Counted from the stretch's first letter, positions 8,150-17,448 are shown. The stretch is DNA of 64,000 nt from Acetatifactor sp. (GCA_016293615.1 JAEDDX010000001.1:59724-123723), one strand, 5' to 3'. Notes: a model not told the origin generated them from the sequence alone. Numbers and translations: made by a program.

Positions 8150-8887
8150 ATGAAGTTCAGTGTGATTACAATAGCATACAACAGCGAAGCGACGATTGCC
8201 CGGACCATTGAAGCCGTGTTGGCCCAGACCTGTTCGGATCTTGAGTACCGGATCGTGGACGGCGCGAGCCGGGACAGAACGGTGGAAATCGCGGAAAGTT
8301 ACCGGGAGGCATTTCGGGAGAAGGGCATCGACTATCATATCGTCAGTGAGCCGGACAACGGAATCTATCATGCGATGAACAAAGGGATCCGACTGGCTGC
8401 GGGAGATATCATCGGCATCATCAACAGCGGAGACTGGTATGAGCCGGACGCCCTTGAGAGTGTGAGCAAGGCATATGAAGAGCAGGAATTTGATCTGCTG
8501 TATGCCGATATACGCATGCATAAGTCAGACGGCCGATGCTTTATCAAAAAAGCGAGGCAGCGGCGGTTTGAAACCTCGAGAGACTGGAACCATCCCACCA
8601 CATTTGTGAAGGCACAGGTTTACAAAGAGAATCCGTTCCGCGAGCTCGGAATTCATGACGATTACGGATTTTTCCTGCAGGTCAAAAAGCAGGGCAAAAA
8701 AATCGTAACCATAGACAAGGTGTTGGCGAACTTCGAGATGGGGGGAGCGAGCAACAGAAAGAGCCTGAAAGCTGCCGGAAGGCGCATCATGGACCGCTAC
8801 CGGTACTGCTACCGTATCAATGGGTACAGCAGGTGGTATTTTGCGGAGTGTGTGCTGATCGAGGCGGCGAAGATGGTGCTGGGATGA
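8150..8887 (+). CDS. Family 2 glycosyltransferase
   Basis: This 245-residue GT-A protein begins FSVITIAYNSEATIARTIE, with the nucleotide-binding RIVDGASRDRT and DNGIYHAMNKGIRLA motifs and the metal-site equivalent INSGDWYEPDAL near residue 98. A later HDDYGFFLQVKKQGK segment matches the acceptor or base region. It is compact and cytosolic, and adds one sugar during polysaccharide repeat assembly. It starts 12 nt after the epimerase gene. Donor and acceptor cannot be deduced. Confidence 0.92.
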   Translation: MKFSVITIAYNSEATIARTIEAVLAQTCSDLEYRIVDGASRDRTVEIAESYREAFREKGIDYHIVSEPDNGIYHAMNKGIRLAAGDIIGIINSGDWYEPDALESVSKAYEEQEFDLLYADIRMHKSDGRCFIKKARQRRFETSRDWNHPTTFVKAQVYKENPFRELGIHDDYGFFLQVKKQGKKIVTIDKVLANFEMGGASNRKSLKAAGRRIMDRYRYCYRINGYSRWYFAECVLIEAAKMVLG

Positions 8888-8920
8888 GGCTCGTAAAGCA
8901 CAAGCGTAAAGGAAGAGACT

Positions 8921-10036
8921 ATGCGGATAGGGATTGATTTATTGTGGGTACGCCCTGAGATCTGCGGCGGGACAGAGAGCTATATCCGGAACCTGTTAGA
9001 CGGTTTTGCGAAGTATGATAGGGAGCATTTTTTCGTGCTGTTCGTATCTTTGGACAATGCGGAGTCGTTCCGGCATTACGGCCGGAATGAAAGGATGAGC
9101 CTGAAGATATGCCCGGTCAACAGCAAGAGACAGTGGAAACGTATTTTGTGGGAGAACCTTCACCTGGATCGTCTCGCAAAACAGGAAGCGGTTGACAGCA
9201 TGTTTATCCCCGTATACAGTATGCCCCTGACCCGGGGAAGCGGGATTCCGTATCTCTGTGTCATCCATGATTTGCAGGCCCTGCATTACCCGGAGTATTT
9301 CTCCACCCTGCGCAGACTGTTTCTGAAGCGGACCTGGAGTTATGTGTGCAGGAAGGCGGATACGGTGGTGACCATATCGAATTATTGCAAAGAGGATCTG
9401 ATCCGCCACTACCCCGCCGTGAAGGACAAGGTGTGCGTCATATACGATCCGGTCGTGTCCGAGAGTTCCCATATGGATGCCGGGCTGATCGAGCAAAAAT
9501 ACGGTATTTGCAGGGGAGAATATTATTACTGCGTCAGCTCCATGCTTCCCCATAAGAATCTGAGGACAGTGTTGGAACTGATGGCCCTGCTAAAGCAAAC
9601 AGGACAAAGCCCCTGTCTGGTCTTAAGCGGAGTGGGCGGCAATCAGGAGGAGTTTGTCCGGACCGTCAGGGAGCTGGAGATAGAGAAAGAAGTGGTGCTG
9701 ACCGGTTTTGTCACCAACGAAGAGAGGGACTGCCTGTATGAGAACTGTAAGGTTTTCCTGTTCCCCAGCGTTTTTGAGGGCTTCGGGATGCCGCCGATCG
9801 AAGCCATGCGCAAGGGCAAGCGGGTCGTCATGACGAGAGAGTCCTGCCTGGAGGAAGTGACCGAAGGGAAAGCAGTATATGTGGAGAAGCCCCGGGATGT
9901 ACGGGAGTGGGCGCAAAGGCTTTCCGAGGCGGAAGCGCTGCCGGAGCAGACAGAGCGATTTGAATGTTATGAACCGGAAAGCATTGTAAGGCAGTTTACG
10001 GAATTATTTATGAGGCAGACGGATGGAAATATATAG
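8921..10036 (+). CDS. Family 4 glycosyltransferase
   Basis: The 371-residue GT-B protein opens MRIGIDLLWVRPEICGGTESYI, with a Gly-rich donor loop. The C-terminal donor half contains YYYCVSSMLPHKNLRTVLE, VLSGVGGN and the E-x7-E motif EGFGMPPIEAMRKG near residue 285. It should be a retaining transferase acting on the lipid-linked glycan at the inner face of the membrane. The gene ends within the start of the next one (14-bp overlap), indicating tight co-translation with the small helical protein. Confidence 0.93.
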   Translation: MRIGIDLLWVRPEICGGTESYIRNLLDGFAKYDREHFFVLFVSLDNAESFRHYGRNERMSLKICPVNSKRQWKRILWENLHLDRLAKQEAVDSMFIPVYSMPLTRGSGIPYLCVIHDLQALHYPEYFSTLRRLFLKRTWSYVCRKADTVVTISNYCKEDLIRHYPAVKDKVCVIYDPVVSESSHMDAGLIEQKYGICRGEYYYCVSSMLPHKNLRTVLELMALLKQTGQSPCLVLSGVGGNQEEFVRTVRELEIEKEVVLTGFVTNEERDCLYENCKVFLFPSVFEGFGMPPIEAMRKGKRVVMTRESCLEEVTEGKAVYVEKPRDVREWAQRLSEAEALPEQTERFECYEPESIVRQFTELFMRQTDGNI

Positions 10037-10490
10037 CGGTATTTATGACATTGTTTCAGAAAACCTGAACAATGCTGGTGTAGAGTTTGAATACAGAAAA
10101 AGCACTTTCCTGAAGGAGGCGGGCTCGCATCCTACCGAGATCTGTGTGCGCGATTACCTGGAATTGTCCAACGAGGAATTTATGGAGGCGATGTACCAGG
10201 CGGCGATGAAGCGCCTGCCGGAGGAGAAGGTCCGACAGTTTTGGAGTGCCAAGTATGACTTAAGCAGGGAAGCGTTTCAGAAGATGTTTCTAAAAGCCCT
10301 GGCGCGGTCTTCCGTGGTGGCGATCAACCGGATCACATTTGTCGACAATCCCTATTTTGAGCAACGGAAGGGTCTGAAGTACAGGGCGATGGGAGCGCTG
10401 TATGGTCTTACGGACAAATCCAATCTGAGAGAATTCGGCAAGAAGCTCCCGGCGCCGATTCAGAAAATTATTCGAAAGGTCTTTTTATGA
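10023..10490 (+). CDS. Small helical protein, DUF4214-like
   Basis: The 155-residue, soluble, mostly helical protein has the pattern LELSNEEFMEAMYQAAMKRLPEEK, then LSREAFQKMFLKAL. This matches the general layout of DUF4214 repeats (LxLsdeeFvrxlYravLgRepd, then sreexlraml), which often accompany glycosyltransferases. The match is from pattern memory, so function is not assigned. It overlaps the upstream GT4 gene by 14 bp and the downstream GT4 start by 4 bp (ATGA), so it is embedded between two transferases and probably acts with them. Confidence 0.68.
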   Translation: MEIYSGIYDIVSENLNNAGVEFEYRKSTFLKEAGSHPTEICVRDYLELSNEEFMEAMYQAAMKRLPEEKVRQFWSAKYDLSREAFQKMFLKALARSSVVAINRITFVDNPYFEQRKGLKYRAMGALYGLTDKSNLREFGKKLPAPIQKIIRKVFL

Positions 10491-11665
10491 GAATCTATAT
10501 TGATGTGTCCGTACTGACTCTGGCGACATTTGTAACGGGGATTCAGCGGGTGACGATGGAAGTGGCGACAAGGCTGATCGCATCACGAGGGGATGATGTT
10601 GTCCTGCTCCACTACAATGCGAAAGAACATATTTATTACAGAATCGATAATGCAGGGTTCTGTGCATATTACCGGCACGGCCGGGGCGCGAAGAACGCCA
10701 TGATCACGAAACAGCGGGTGGAATTTGCGCAAATCGGACAGGGAAGTGTCTTTTTTGACCTGGACGCCGCATGGATGTGCCGCGTGAAAAGAAGCTGGCT
10801 TTTGCCGCAGCTGAAAAAACAGGGCGCAAGAATCGTCGCGCATATCTATGACATCATATCCGTGACGCATCCTCAGTATTGTCTGCAGCGGGGCGTTTAC
10901 AACTTTATGGATTACATCGGAGCGCACCTGGAGTATGCGGACGAGATCATTGTGAATGCCAAAGCGACAGTGGAGGAGCTTGAGAAACTCACCGACAGGC
11001 TGGGGATACCGCTGCCGCCCTGCCATGTAGTTCCTCTGGGCGCGGATTTCGGAAAGAGGGAGATCGTCTCGGACGAAGAGGTGCCCGATGAGCTGGTGCG
11101 GATCGTAAAGAGTGCTCCCTATCTGTTGATGGTGGGCACCGTGGAGCCCCGCAAGAACCATAAGCTTCTGCTGGAGGCTTATGACGCAAGGCTCAAGGCT
11201 CTGGGATATCATGTGATTTTTGCAGGATATATGGGGTGGAACATGGAAGCATTCGCGCAGCGGCTGCACCGGCATCCCGACTTTCGGACCGGGATCTTTC
11301 ATCTGGAGGGACTGAATGATACGGCGATCAGCTACTTATATCAGCATGCGAAGTTTCTGGTTTTCTGCAGTTATACGGAAGGGTACGGCCTGCCTGTGAT
11401 AGAGGCGATTTTGCGGGGAGTACCGACACTGGCTGCTGATATCGGTGTGCTCAGAGAGGTCGGACAGGAGTACTGCGTCTGGTTTGAACAGGACCGGGTG
11501 GAGGATTTGTGTGAAAAGGTGTCCTATCTGCATGACCATCCCGATGCATATGAAGCACAGAAAAGAAAGCTTGCGCAGTACAAGACGCCCGGCTGGGAAA
11601 ACTGTGCAAAAAGGATGGAAGACATTTTGTTCGGACAGACGGACGAGGACAGGGTAAAGCAATAA
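10487..11665 (+). CDS. Family 4 glycosyltransferase
   Basis: The 392-residue GT-B enzyme starts MRIYIDVSVLTLATFVTGIQRV, a start typical of GT4 proteins with a TGIQR-type loop. The donor domain carries PYLLMVGTVEPRKNHKLLLEAYD, VIFAGYMGWN and EGYGLPVIEAILRG (E-x7-E). The start codon overlaps the stop of the preceding gene, so translation is coupled. No membrane segment is visible. The specific linkage is unknown. Confidence 0.92.
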   Translation: MRIYIDVSVLTLATFVTGIQRVTMEVATRLIASRGDDVVLLHYNAKEHIYYRIDNAGFCAYYRHGRGAKNAMITKQRVEFAQIGQGSVFFDLDAAWMCRVKRSWLLPQLKKQGARIVAHIYDIISVTHPQYCLQRGVYNFMDYIGAHLEYADEIIVNAKATVEELEKLTDRLGIPLPPCHVVPLGADFGKREIVSDEEVPDELVRIVKSAPYLLMVGTVEPRKNHKLLLEAYDARLKALGYHVIFAGYMGWNMEAFAQRLHRHPDFRTGIFHLEGLNDTAISYLYQHAKFLVFCSYTEGYGLPVIEAILRGVPTLAADIGVLREVGQEYCVWFEQDRVEDLCEKVSYLHDHPDAYEAQKRKLAQYKTPGWENCAKRMEDILFGQTDEDRVKQ

Positions 11666-11669
11666 GACT

Positions 11670-12500
11670 ATGAAAAAAGTTGGTGTAATCATTCCCAGTT
11701 ATAATCAGGGACGGTATCTCAGACAGGCCATAGAAAGTGCCCTGCAGAATGCGGCCAATGTGGAGATGGACATTGCTGTCATCGACGGAGGCTCCACGGA
11801 TGAGAGCCGGGCCATTCTTTCCGAATATGCGGACCGGCTTACCTTCTGGTGCTCGGAGCCGGACGGAGGACAGGCTGCGGCAATCAACAAGGGGATCCGG
11901 GCCCTGCCGGAGTGTGAGTATTATATGTGGCTGAATTCGGACGATGTGTTTGAAAATGCATTCGCCGTCGCCGGAATCGTGGATTTCGCACAGAGCAATC
12001 AATTGGAGGTATGCTACGGACTGTCTCATTTTATTGATGAGCAGGGGCGTGTCATCGGAGAGTATCCTGTCGAGGAGTACAGCCGTAAAAAACTGGGCAA
12101 GTATTGTTTTTTGAGTCAACCTAGTGTACTATTTAGTAGGGCGGCGTATGAAACGACAGGCCCCATAAACGAATCATTCAGGATGTGCCTGGATTATGAG
12201 TATTGGATCCGGCTGGCACAACACTATGAGTTTGGTTTTTTCAGAGAATATGTCGGTTCTACCAGAATGTACGCCGGGACGAAGACTTCGCGGATGCAGC
12301 AGAGACATCTGACGGAGGCGATGAGCATTCTGATTAAGTATTACGGGGATGTGCCGATGCACTGGATCGTCACCAAAATATTGGCTGACCGGCCGGACAG
12401 TGTGTGGCACAAACTGCCGAGGAGAATTCTGCTTGTTCTGTTTCGCCCCCTGAAGAAGAAATATATACGAAAAAGTCTGGAGGAAAATAAGGAATGCTGA
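11670..12500 (+). CDS. Family 2 glycosyltransferase
   Basis: The 276-residue GT-A protein shows GVIIPSYNQGRYLRQAIESAL, VIDGGSTDESRAIL, a GGQAAAINKGIR motif and the metal-binding LNSDDVF (DDD/NSDD type) near residue 90. A later CLDYEYWIRLAQHYE segment is the acceptor-side signature. It belongs to the same subfamily as the GT2 gene at 17.4 kb, and the two could add successive residues. The gene starts 4 nt after the GT4 stop and overlaps the exporter permease gene by 7 bp. Confidence 0.92.
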   Translation: MKKVGVIIPSYNQGRYLRQAIESALQNAANVEMDIAVIDGGSTDESRAILSEYADRLTFWCSEPDGGQAAAINKGIRALPECEYYMWLNSDDVFENAFAVAGIVDFAQSNQLEVCYGLSHFIDEQGRVIGEYPVEEYSRKKLGKYCFLSQPSVLFSRAAYETTGPINESFRMCLDYEYWIRLAQHYEFGFFREYVGSTRMYAGTKTSRMQQRHLTEAMSILIKYYGDVPMHWIVTKILADRPDSVWHKLPRRILLVLFRPLKKKYIRKSLEENKEC

Positions 12501-13282
12501 AGACCTTATATAAAAACGGCTATCTGCTGAGGCAGCTTGTCAAGAAAGATATACAACAACGGTATCAGGGCTCCATCCTGGGAATGCTTTGGTCCTTTCT
12601 GGTGCCGATCATGATGCTGATGATCTACACATTTGTGTTCAGCGAAGTGTTTCAGGCGAAGTGGGATATTGATACCAGCGATAAATATCAGTTTGCCCTG
12701 GTGCTGTTCTGCGGTCTGAGTGCCTTCACCATGGTGGGCGAGGTGATGAACCGTTCCACGGCATTGATCGCCTCCAATACGAACTATGTGAAAAAAGTCA
12801 TTTTTCCGCTGGAGATGCTTCCGGTCGTGATTACATTTTCTGCATTGTTTAACTGTGTCATCAGTTTTGTCATTCTGATCGTGGCGAAGCTTATCCTGTA
12901 TCAGAATGTTTCCCCTACCCTGTATATGGTGTTCCCCGCCATGATACCGCTCATTATTATTTCAGTGGGACTTTCCCTGTTTATTTCTGCGATCTCTGTG
13001 TATTTGAAGGATGTGGGCAACTTTATTTCCGTTCTTGTGACGATGCTGATGTACTTAAGCCCTGTGTTCTTTCCGCTGACGGCGGTACCGGAGGATTTTC
13101 GCAGTGCGTGTGAAGCAAACCCCATGACATATATTATCGAGAATTTCAGAAATGTGGTGTTATACGGGAAAAGCCTGGACTGGCAGTTCTTCGGAATCTC
13201 CTGCGCGGTGGCAATCGGCATTTACCTGCTTGGAAGGATCGTGTTTATGAGAGCAAAGGAGGGATTCGCAGATGTCTTATAA
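12494..13282 (+). CDS. Polysaccharide ABC exporter permease (Wzm/TagG type)
   Basis: The 262-residue ABC-2 permease has the N-terminal amphipathic segment LLRQLVKKDIQQRYQGSILGMLW and about six membrane helices. It contains the usual NPMTYIIENFRNVVLYG loop before the last helices. It pairs with the ATP-binding gene that overlaps its end by 11 bp. Together they export a lipid-linked glycan across the cytoplasmic membrane. Its presence means chain synthesis is ABC-dependent, which agrees with no Wzy or Wzx homologue being visible in the operon. Confidence 0.92.
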   Translation: MLKTLYKNGYLLRQLVKKDIQQRYQGSILGMLWSFLVPIMMLMIYTFVFSEVFQAKWDIDTSDKYQFALVLFCGLSAFTMVGEVMNRSTALIASNTNYVKKVIFPLEMLPVVITFSALFNCVISFVILIVAKLILYQNVSPTLYMVFPAMIPLIIISVGLSLFISAISVYLKDVGNFISVLVTMLMYLSPVFFPLTAVPEDFRSACEANPMTYIIENFRNVVLYGKSLDWQFFGISCAVAIGIYLLGRIVFMRAKEGFADVL

Positions 13283-14645
13283 TTCTGACGAAGTAGCAAT
13301 TCGCGTAAGCCATGTGAGGAAGGCATATAAGATCTTCCGGTCTCCCGGACAGAGATTTCTGTATCACATGCTGCATACCAAAGCGGGAAGAGATTTTGTG
13401 GCTTTGGATGATGTCAGCTTCGAAGTCAAAAAGGGTGAGTCCTTCGGCATCATCGGCAGAAACGGAAGCGGAAAAAGTACTATGCTGCAGATTCTGGCCG
13501 GAATCATCAAGGCTACCTCCGGCGAGGTGGAGATTCACGGAAGAATAGCAGCCCTTCTGGAGCTCGGGAGCGGCTTCAACCCGGAGAGCACCGGCTACGA
13601 AAATATTTACATGAACGCTGCAATCCTGGGCGTATCCAAGGATGAGATCGACAAGAAGGTCGACGATATTGTCGCCTTTGCAGACATCGGGGATTTTGTC
13701 AACCAGCCGGTCAAAACATACTCGAGCGGTATGTTTGTGCGACTGGCTTTTGCTGTTGCCATCAATGTGGATGCGGATATTCTTCTGATCGATGAAGCGC
13801 TTGCGGTAGGAGATGTATTCTTCCGTCAGAAATGTTACGCGAAGCTGAATCAGCTGAAGGCAGAAGGCAAAACGATTATTCTGGTCAGCCACGGCATGAA
13901 CGAGGTGGAGCAGTTCTGCGACAGGGCACTGCTGCTGGCCGATTCGAAAACCGTGATGTGCGGCGACAGCAGAGACGCCGTACAGAGATACTATATGATC
14001 AATCAGCGCGAGGATAGTGCCGAGACGGCGGCGGACGGAGAGCAGCAGGAGATCACGATCACGGATAAGAAGCAGTTCGACTCGTGGACAAAGCAGGAGA
14101 ACAGTGCATTTAACTGTACGATCGATTACGGGAACGAAGTAAATAATGGAAAAGTAAAATTCCTGAATGTGGGCATATTTGATAAAGACGGCAGGGAAAC
14201 CAGAGTGTTTCATCAGGGCGAGGAAGGCTTTTTCCTTTATGAGATAGAACTTCTGCAGGATATCACAACCCCCATTGCAGGTATCGTTTTTTACGATCAG
14301 AGAAATACGATCGTGTTCGGAAAGGACAATCTGCAGACCGAGATAGCGGTTCCTTCCTCCGTGAAGAAGGGGAGCATTGTTCGGTTCCTGTTCAAAATCA
14401 AACTTGATATTGCGGTCGGAGAATATACCTTCGATGCCGGATTCAATATGATGAATTACACCGACTATAAAAACAGATCTTACCGGAATCAGGAGGAAGT
14501 GAACGAAACCAGACAGATGCTTTGTTGTCTTCCGAAGGTGGGAAGCTTTGCAATTCATGAGAGGGTTGTAGGCGAACCGATGAAAATCATGTTCCACGGC
14601 TGCTGTGATCTGACAAACAATATTGAGATGTTGATAGAAAAGTAG
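13272..14645 (+). CDS. Polysaccharide ABC exporter ATPase with C-terminal glycan-binding domain (Wzt type)
   Basis: The ATPase half (about residues 1-245) has Walker A GRNGSGKST, a GSGFNPESTGYENIYMNA segment typical of Wzt/TagH, the signature YSSGM and Walker B ADILLIDEALAVGD. The C-terminal half (about 255-457) is a separate beta-rich domain like the Wzt carbohydrate-binding domain, which recognises the finished chain end in O-antigen systems. Its length of 457 is typical for a Wzt with this domain, longer than TagH without it. It suggests that the exported polymer carries a recognisable terminal modification, and a methyltransferase gene lies directly downstream. Confidence 0.93.
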   Translation: MSYNSDEVAIRVSHVRKAYKIFRSPGQRFLYHMLHTKAGRDFVALDDVSFEVKKGESFGIIGRNGSGKSTMLQILAGIIKATSGEVEIHGRIAALLELGSGFNPESTGYENIYMNAAILGVSKDEIDKKVDDIVAFADIGDFVNQPVKTYSSGMFVRLAFAVAINVDADILLIDEALAVGDVFFRQKCYAKLNQLKAEGKTIILVSHGMNEVEQFCDRALLLADSKTVMCGDSRDAVQRYYMINQREDSAETAADGEQQEITITDKKQFDSWTKQENSAFNCTIDYGNEVNNGKVKFLNVGIFDKDGRETRVFHQGEEGFFLYEIELLQDITTPIAGIVFYDQRNTIVFGKDNLQTEIAVPSSVKKGSIVRFLFKIKLDIAVGEYTFDAGFNMMNYTDYKNRSYRNQEEVNETRQMLCCLPKVGSFAIHERVVGEPMKIMFHGCCDLTNNIEMLIEK

Positions 14646-14675
14646 TCCTCATGAGCGGAAAGGTAGGAGATTTCC

Positions 14676-15854
14676 ATGAAGAGATGTTGGTGTGGGAATG
14701 AGGCTTTGGAAGAGTATTCTTCTGCGTATTGCACCTGCAGAAGATGCCATACATTGGTTTCCAAATCAGAGTTTGACAACCTGATTTATCATATAGATGA
14801 CGAAGAGAACGATTTATACGGCAGAAATTATTGGGAGAAAACAATGATGGAAGAGGCCGGTTTGAGTTCTGTGGATGAGATCATCGATTTGTATTTGAGA
14901 GAGCGGGCAGTCTATTGGCTGGAGTATCTCTTAAAATATCTTCCTTTGCACGGTAAGGTTGCAGAGGTGGGCTGCGGGCTGGGACAGCTGGCTTATCTGA
15001 TGAAGCAGCTGGAGTTTCGGCAAAGGGCTTATGAACTGAGCCCGGATATCTGCAGGTATGTGCGCAGGGAGCTGGGAATTGATATTGTCAGCACTCCTTT
15101 TGAGGAAGCGAAAGAGCAATACGATGCCGTACTTTCCTTTGATGTAGTGGAACATATCCTGGAGCCGCAGGCGTTTATCGCAAATTGTGTCAGGCATCTG
15201 GAGGACGGGGGGGTACTGTGTATACAGACGCCCTGTTATGACGAAGAGCTGTCCTATGATGAGATGTGCGGCAGAAAGCCGAGATTTCGGAATCTGCTTG
15301 TGGAGGACCAGCACATCTACCTTTACAGCAAGGCATCCATGAGAGAACTGTTAAAGGCAGCAGGGGTGGAATACATCCAGTTTTTGCCGGCCTTTTTCGG
15401 TGACGATTATGACATGTTCCTGGTTGCGTCGAGGAAGCCGCTGCGGGTCAATTCCGACCGGGAGATCGAGGAGTTCTTAAACGGTACACCCAATGGCAGA
15501 TTGGTGAAAGCAATGCTCGCAATGTCCCGCGAAAACCGGAACCTGACCGCCAGATTTCAGACGGCAGAACAGAACAGTACGGCCCGCATGGAGCAGGTAG
15601 AGACTTTGACCGCTCTTTTAAAGACGAGCGAGGCGGACCGTGCGGCAAGATATGAACAAATTCTTGAGCTGACGAAGCTGATCAAGGAAAGCGAAGCAGG
15701 CCGTGCTGCGGAACGGGAGCAGATAGAAGTGCTGACGAAGCAGCTTACGGAAAGCGAAGCAGACCGCGCTGCGGGACGGGAGCAGATAGGACTGCTGACC
15801 AGGCAGCTTAAGAAAGAGAAGCATATTGCACATCGGAACTGGAACAGAAAGTAG
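14676..15854 (+). CDS. SAM-dependent methyltransferase with zinc-ribbon-like start and coiled-coil repeat tail
   Basis: The N-terminus has a Cys-rich knuckle (CWCG, then YCTCRRC, residues 4-24). The class I methyltransferase core carries motif I VAEVGCGLGQLAYL (about residue 94), YELSPD as the acidic loop, FDVVEHILEP as motif II/post-motif, and GGVLCIQTPC. From about residue 297 the protein is a helical tail with four 21-residue repeats of the form SEADRAAxxEQIxxLTKxLxE. In ABC-dependent systems, methyltransferases with coiled-coil tails can cap chains and measure their length (as WbdD does). That role fits the Wzt C-terminal domain here, but it is inference. A GTAGGAG site precedes the ATG. 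Confidence 0.87.
   Translation: MKRCWCGNEALEEYSSAYCTCRRCHTLVSKSEFDNLIYHIDDEENDLYGRNYWEKTMMEEAGLSSVDEIIDLYLRERAVYWLEYLLKYLPLHGKVAEVGCGLGQLAYLMKQLEFRQRAYELSPDICRYVRRELGIDIVSTPFEEAKEQYDAVLSFDVVEHILEPQAFIANCVRHLEDGGVLCIQTPCYDEELSYDEMCGRKPRFRNLLVEDQHIYLYSKASMRELLKAAGVEYIQFLPAFFGDDYDMFLVASRKPLRVNSDREIEEFLNGTPNGRLVKAMLAMSRENRNLTARFQTAEQNSTARMEQVETLTALLKTSEADRAARYEQILELTKLIKESEAGRAAEREQIEVLTKQLTESEADRAAGREQIGLLTRQLKKEKHIAHRNWNRK
15564..15815 (+). repeat. Four in-frame 63-bp tandem repeats
   Basis: Units start at 15564, 15627, 15690 and 15753, each 63 bp (21 codons). The last three are close at both DNA and protein level (SEADRAA/SEAGRAA, then EQI, then LTK). The first is diverged. The exact 63-bp spacing suggests unit duplication and possible strain-to-strain length variation of the methyltransferase tail. 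Confidence 0.88.
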
Positions 15855-15914
15855 TCCTGAAAAAGCGGAAGGAACGGGCCAATAAGGCAATTGAAGAGGG
15901 ATAGGAGATAAGTG

Positions 15915-17438
15915 ATGAAAATAGCTGTGGATGTATTATCGATCAGGCCGGATGGAAGTGCAGGCGGGGCGACGGGGTTCGCCCTGGAATTGATCAAGGG
16001 GTTTGCCGCAAGGCGGGATATCCAGGTAATGGTATTGTGCGGAGAGTGGAATGTGAAATACCTGAAGGATTGTCTCCCGAAAAATGTTCAGTTCTGTCAG
16101 GTGGCGGGTGAATATCGGACAACCGGAATTCGCATGCTTGACAGACTCATCAATCGTTTCCGCTGCAAGGTGCAGGCGCGGGGCGTTCTGGCTGACAACG
16201 GAGCGGATATTTTATTCTGCCCGTTCAGTGCTGCCACCTATAAGGAGAAAGGGATTCCTACGGTAAGTACGATCTTAGATATTCAGCATGAGTATTATCC
16301 GCAGTTTTTTGCCCCGCAGGAATTGGAGCACAGGAGAAGCTTTTACCGGAATATTGTGAAGAAGGTCGAGAAGGTCGTCTGTATTTCGGATTATACCAGG
16401 GAGACCTTTTGTGAGAAGTATGGATTCCCCGCTGAAAGAGCGCAGACGATCTATATAGCCATTCAGAACCGCTTCTCAAAGGAAGATGACAGCATTCTGG
16501 ACAAACTGAATCTTCGGGATCAGAAATACATTGTCTACCCGGCGAATTTCTGGGAGCATAAGAATCACAAACTGCTGCTCAATGCCTTCGCCATGTATGT
16601 GCATGAAAAGAAGGATCTGAAGCTTGTGCTGACGGGAAATCCCCTGGAGCAGTCCGAATACTATGACGGTCTGTTGAAGGCAATGAAGATAGCGGAACAG
16701 ACGGTGATTACAGGGTATGTCTCCAACGAAGAATTGTATAGCATTTTGAAGCATTCCAAGGGACTGATTTATCCCAGCCTGTTTGAAGGATTCGGCATTC
16801 CGGTGGTGGAGGCGATGCATTTACATAAGTTGATTGCCTGCAGCAATCTGACCAGTCTGCCGGAGATCGGGTGCGATGCGATCTGCTATTTCGATCCCAA
16901 GAAACCGGATGAGATTCTGAAGGGCATCCGTTTCCTGTCTGAGCAGGAGGTCACCGATGCAACGATCCGTGCCTACGATGAGAAGCTGCAGGATTATGCG
17001 ACGGAGAAGATGGTGGACGCCTATCTGACCGTATTCGAGGAGACCGTCAATGACAAAGACCTTCTTGTGTTTGAAGAAGATCTGCTCGGCATTTATCAGG
17101 ATGGCTGGACCGGTTCGGAGGTGGTGCTGCAGCTGAAGGACAAGCAGGGCGGGAAGGTGCGTATGCAGCTTGCACTGCCTGAATTTGTGGGGATGGGTGA
17201 AAAGCTCACGATAGACAATAACGGAACGGTTCGCGAGGTGCAGATGCGCCCGGGCGAGGTGCTGGATCTGGAAGAGGAGATCCGGGACAGACACTGCACG
17301 CTCACAGTCCGCATAGGAAAGACCTGGTCTCCCCGGGAGGTGCTGAAATCCGAAGACACCAGACAGCTGGGCGTTATGATGAACGGTATCGTGCTGGATT
17401 GCAACGGCGATACAGTGGATTTAAAGAATATGATGTGA
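15915..17438 (+). CDS. Family 4 glycosyltransferase with extra C-terminal domain
   Basis: Residues 1 to about 375 form a GT4 enzyme: MKIAVDVLSIRPDGSAGGATGF, KYIVYPANFWEHKNHKLLL, LVLTGNPLEQ, and EGFGIPVVEAMHLH (E-x7-E). About 130 residues follow that are not part of the fold: a beta-rich region with GIYQDGWTGSEVVLQL, LPEFVG, and a closing WSPREVLKSEDTRQLGVMMNGI. This tail looks like a separate sandwich domain of the sort attached to large polysaccharide transferases. ATG 15915 is chosen over the GTG one codon earlier because of its 7-nt spacing from GGAG. Length 507 is about 130 longer than its neighbours. Confidence 0.9.
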   Translation: MKIAVDVLSIRPDGSAGGATGFALELIKGFAARRDIQVMVLCGEWNVKYLKDCLPKNVQFCQVAGEYRTTGIRMLDRLINRFRCKVQARGVLADNGADILFCPFSAATYKEKGIPTVSTILDIQHEYYPQFFAPQELEHRRSFYRNIVKKVEKVVCISDYTRETFCEKYGFPAERAQTIYIAIQNRFSKEDDSILDKLNLRDQKYIVYPANFWEHKNHKLLLNAFAMYVHEKKDLKLVLTGNPLEQSEYYDGLLKAMKIAEQTVITGYVSNEELYSILKHSKGLIYPSLFEGFGIPVVEAMHLHKLIACSNLTSLPEIGCDAICYFDPKKPDEILKGIRFLSEQEVTDATIRAYDEKLQDYATEKMVDAYLTVFEETVNDKDLLVFEEDLLGIYQDGWTGSEVVLQLKDKQGGKVRMQLALPEFVGMGEKLTIDNNGTVREVQMRPGEVLDLEEEIRDRHCTLTVRIGKTWSPREVLKSEDTRQLGVMMNGIVLDCNGDTVDLKNMM

Positions 17439-17448
17439 GGATAAACGG

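Noticed and set aside
13245..14597. Long minus-strand open frame opposite wzt
   Set aside because: Shadow of the ABC ATPase gene; no recognisable domain.
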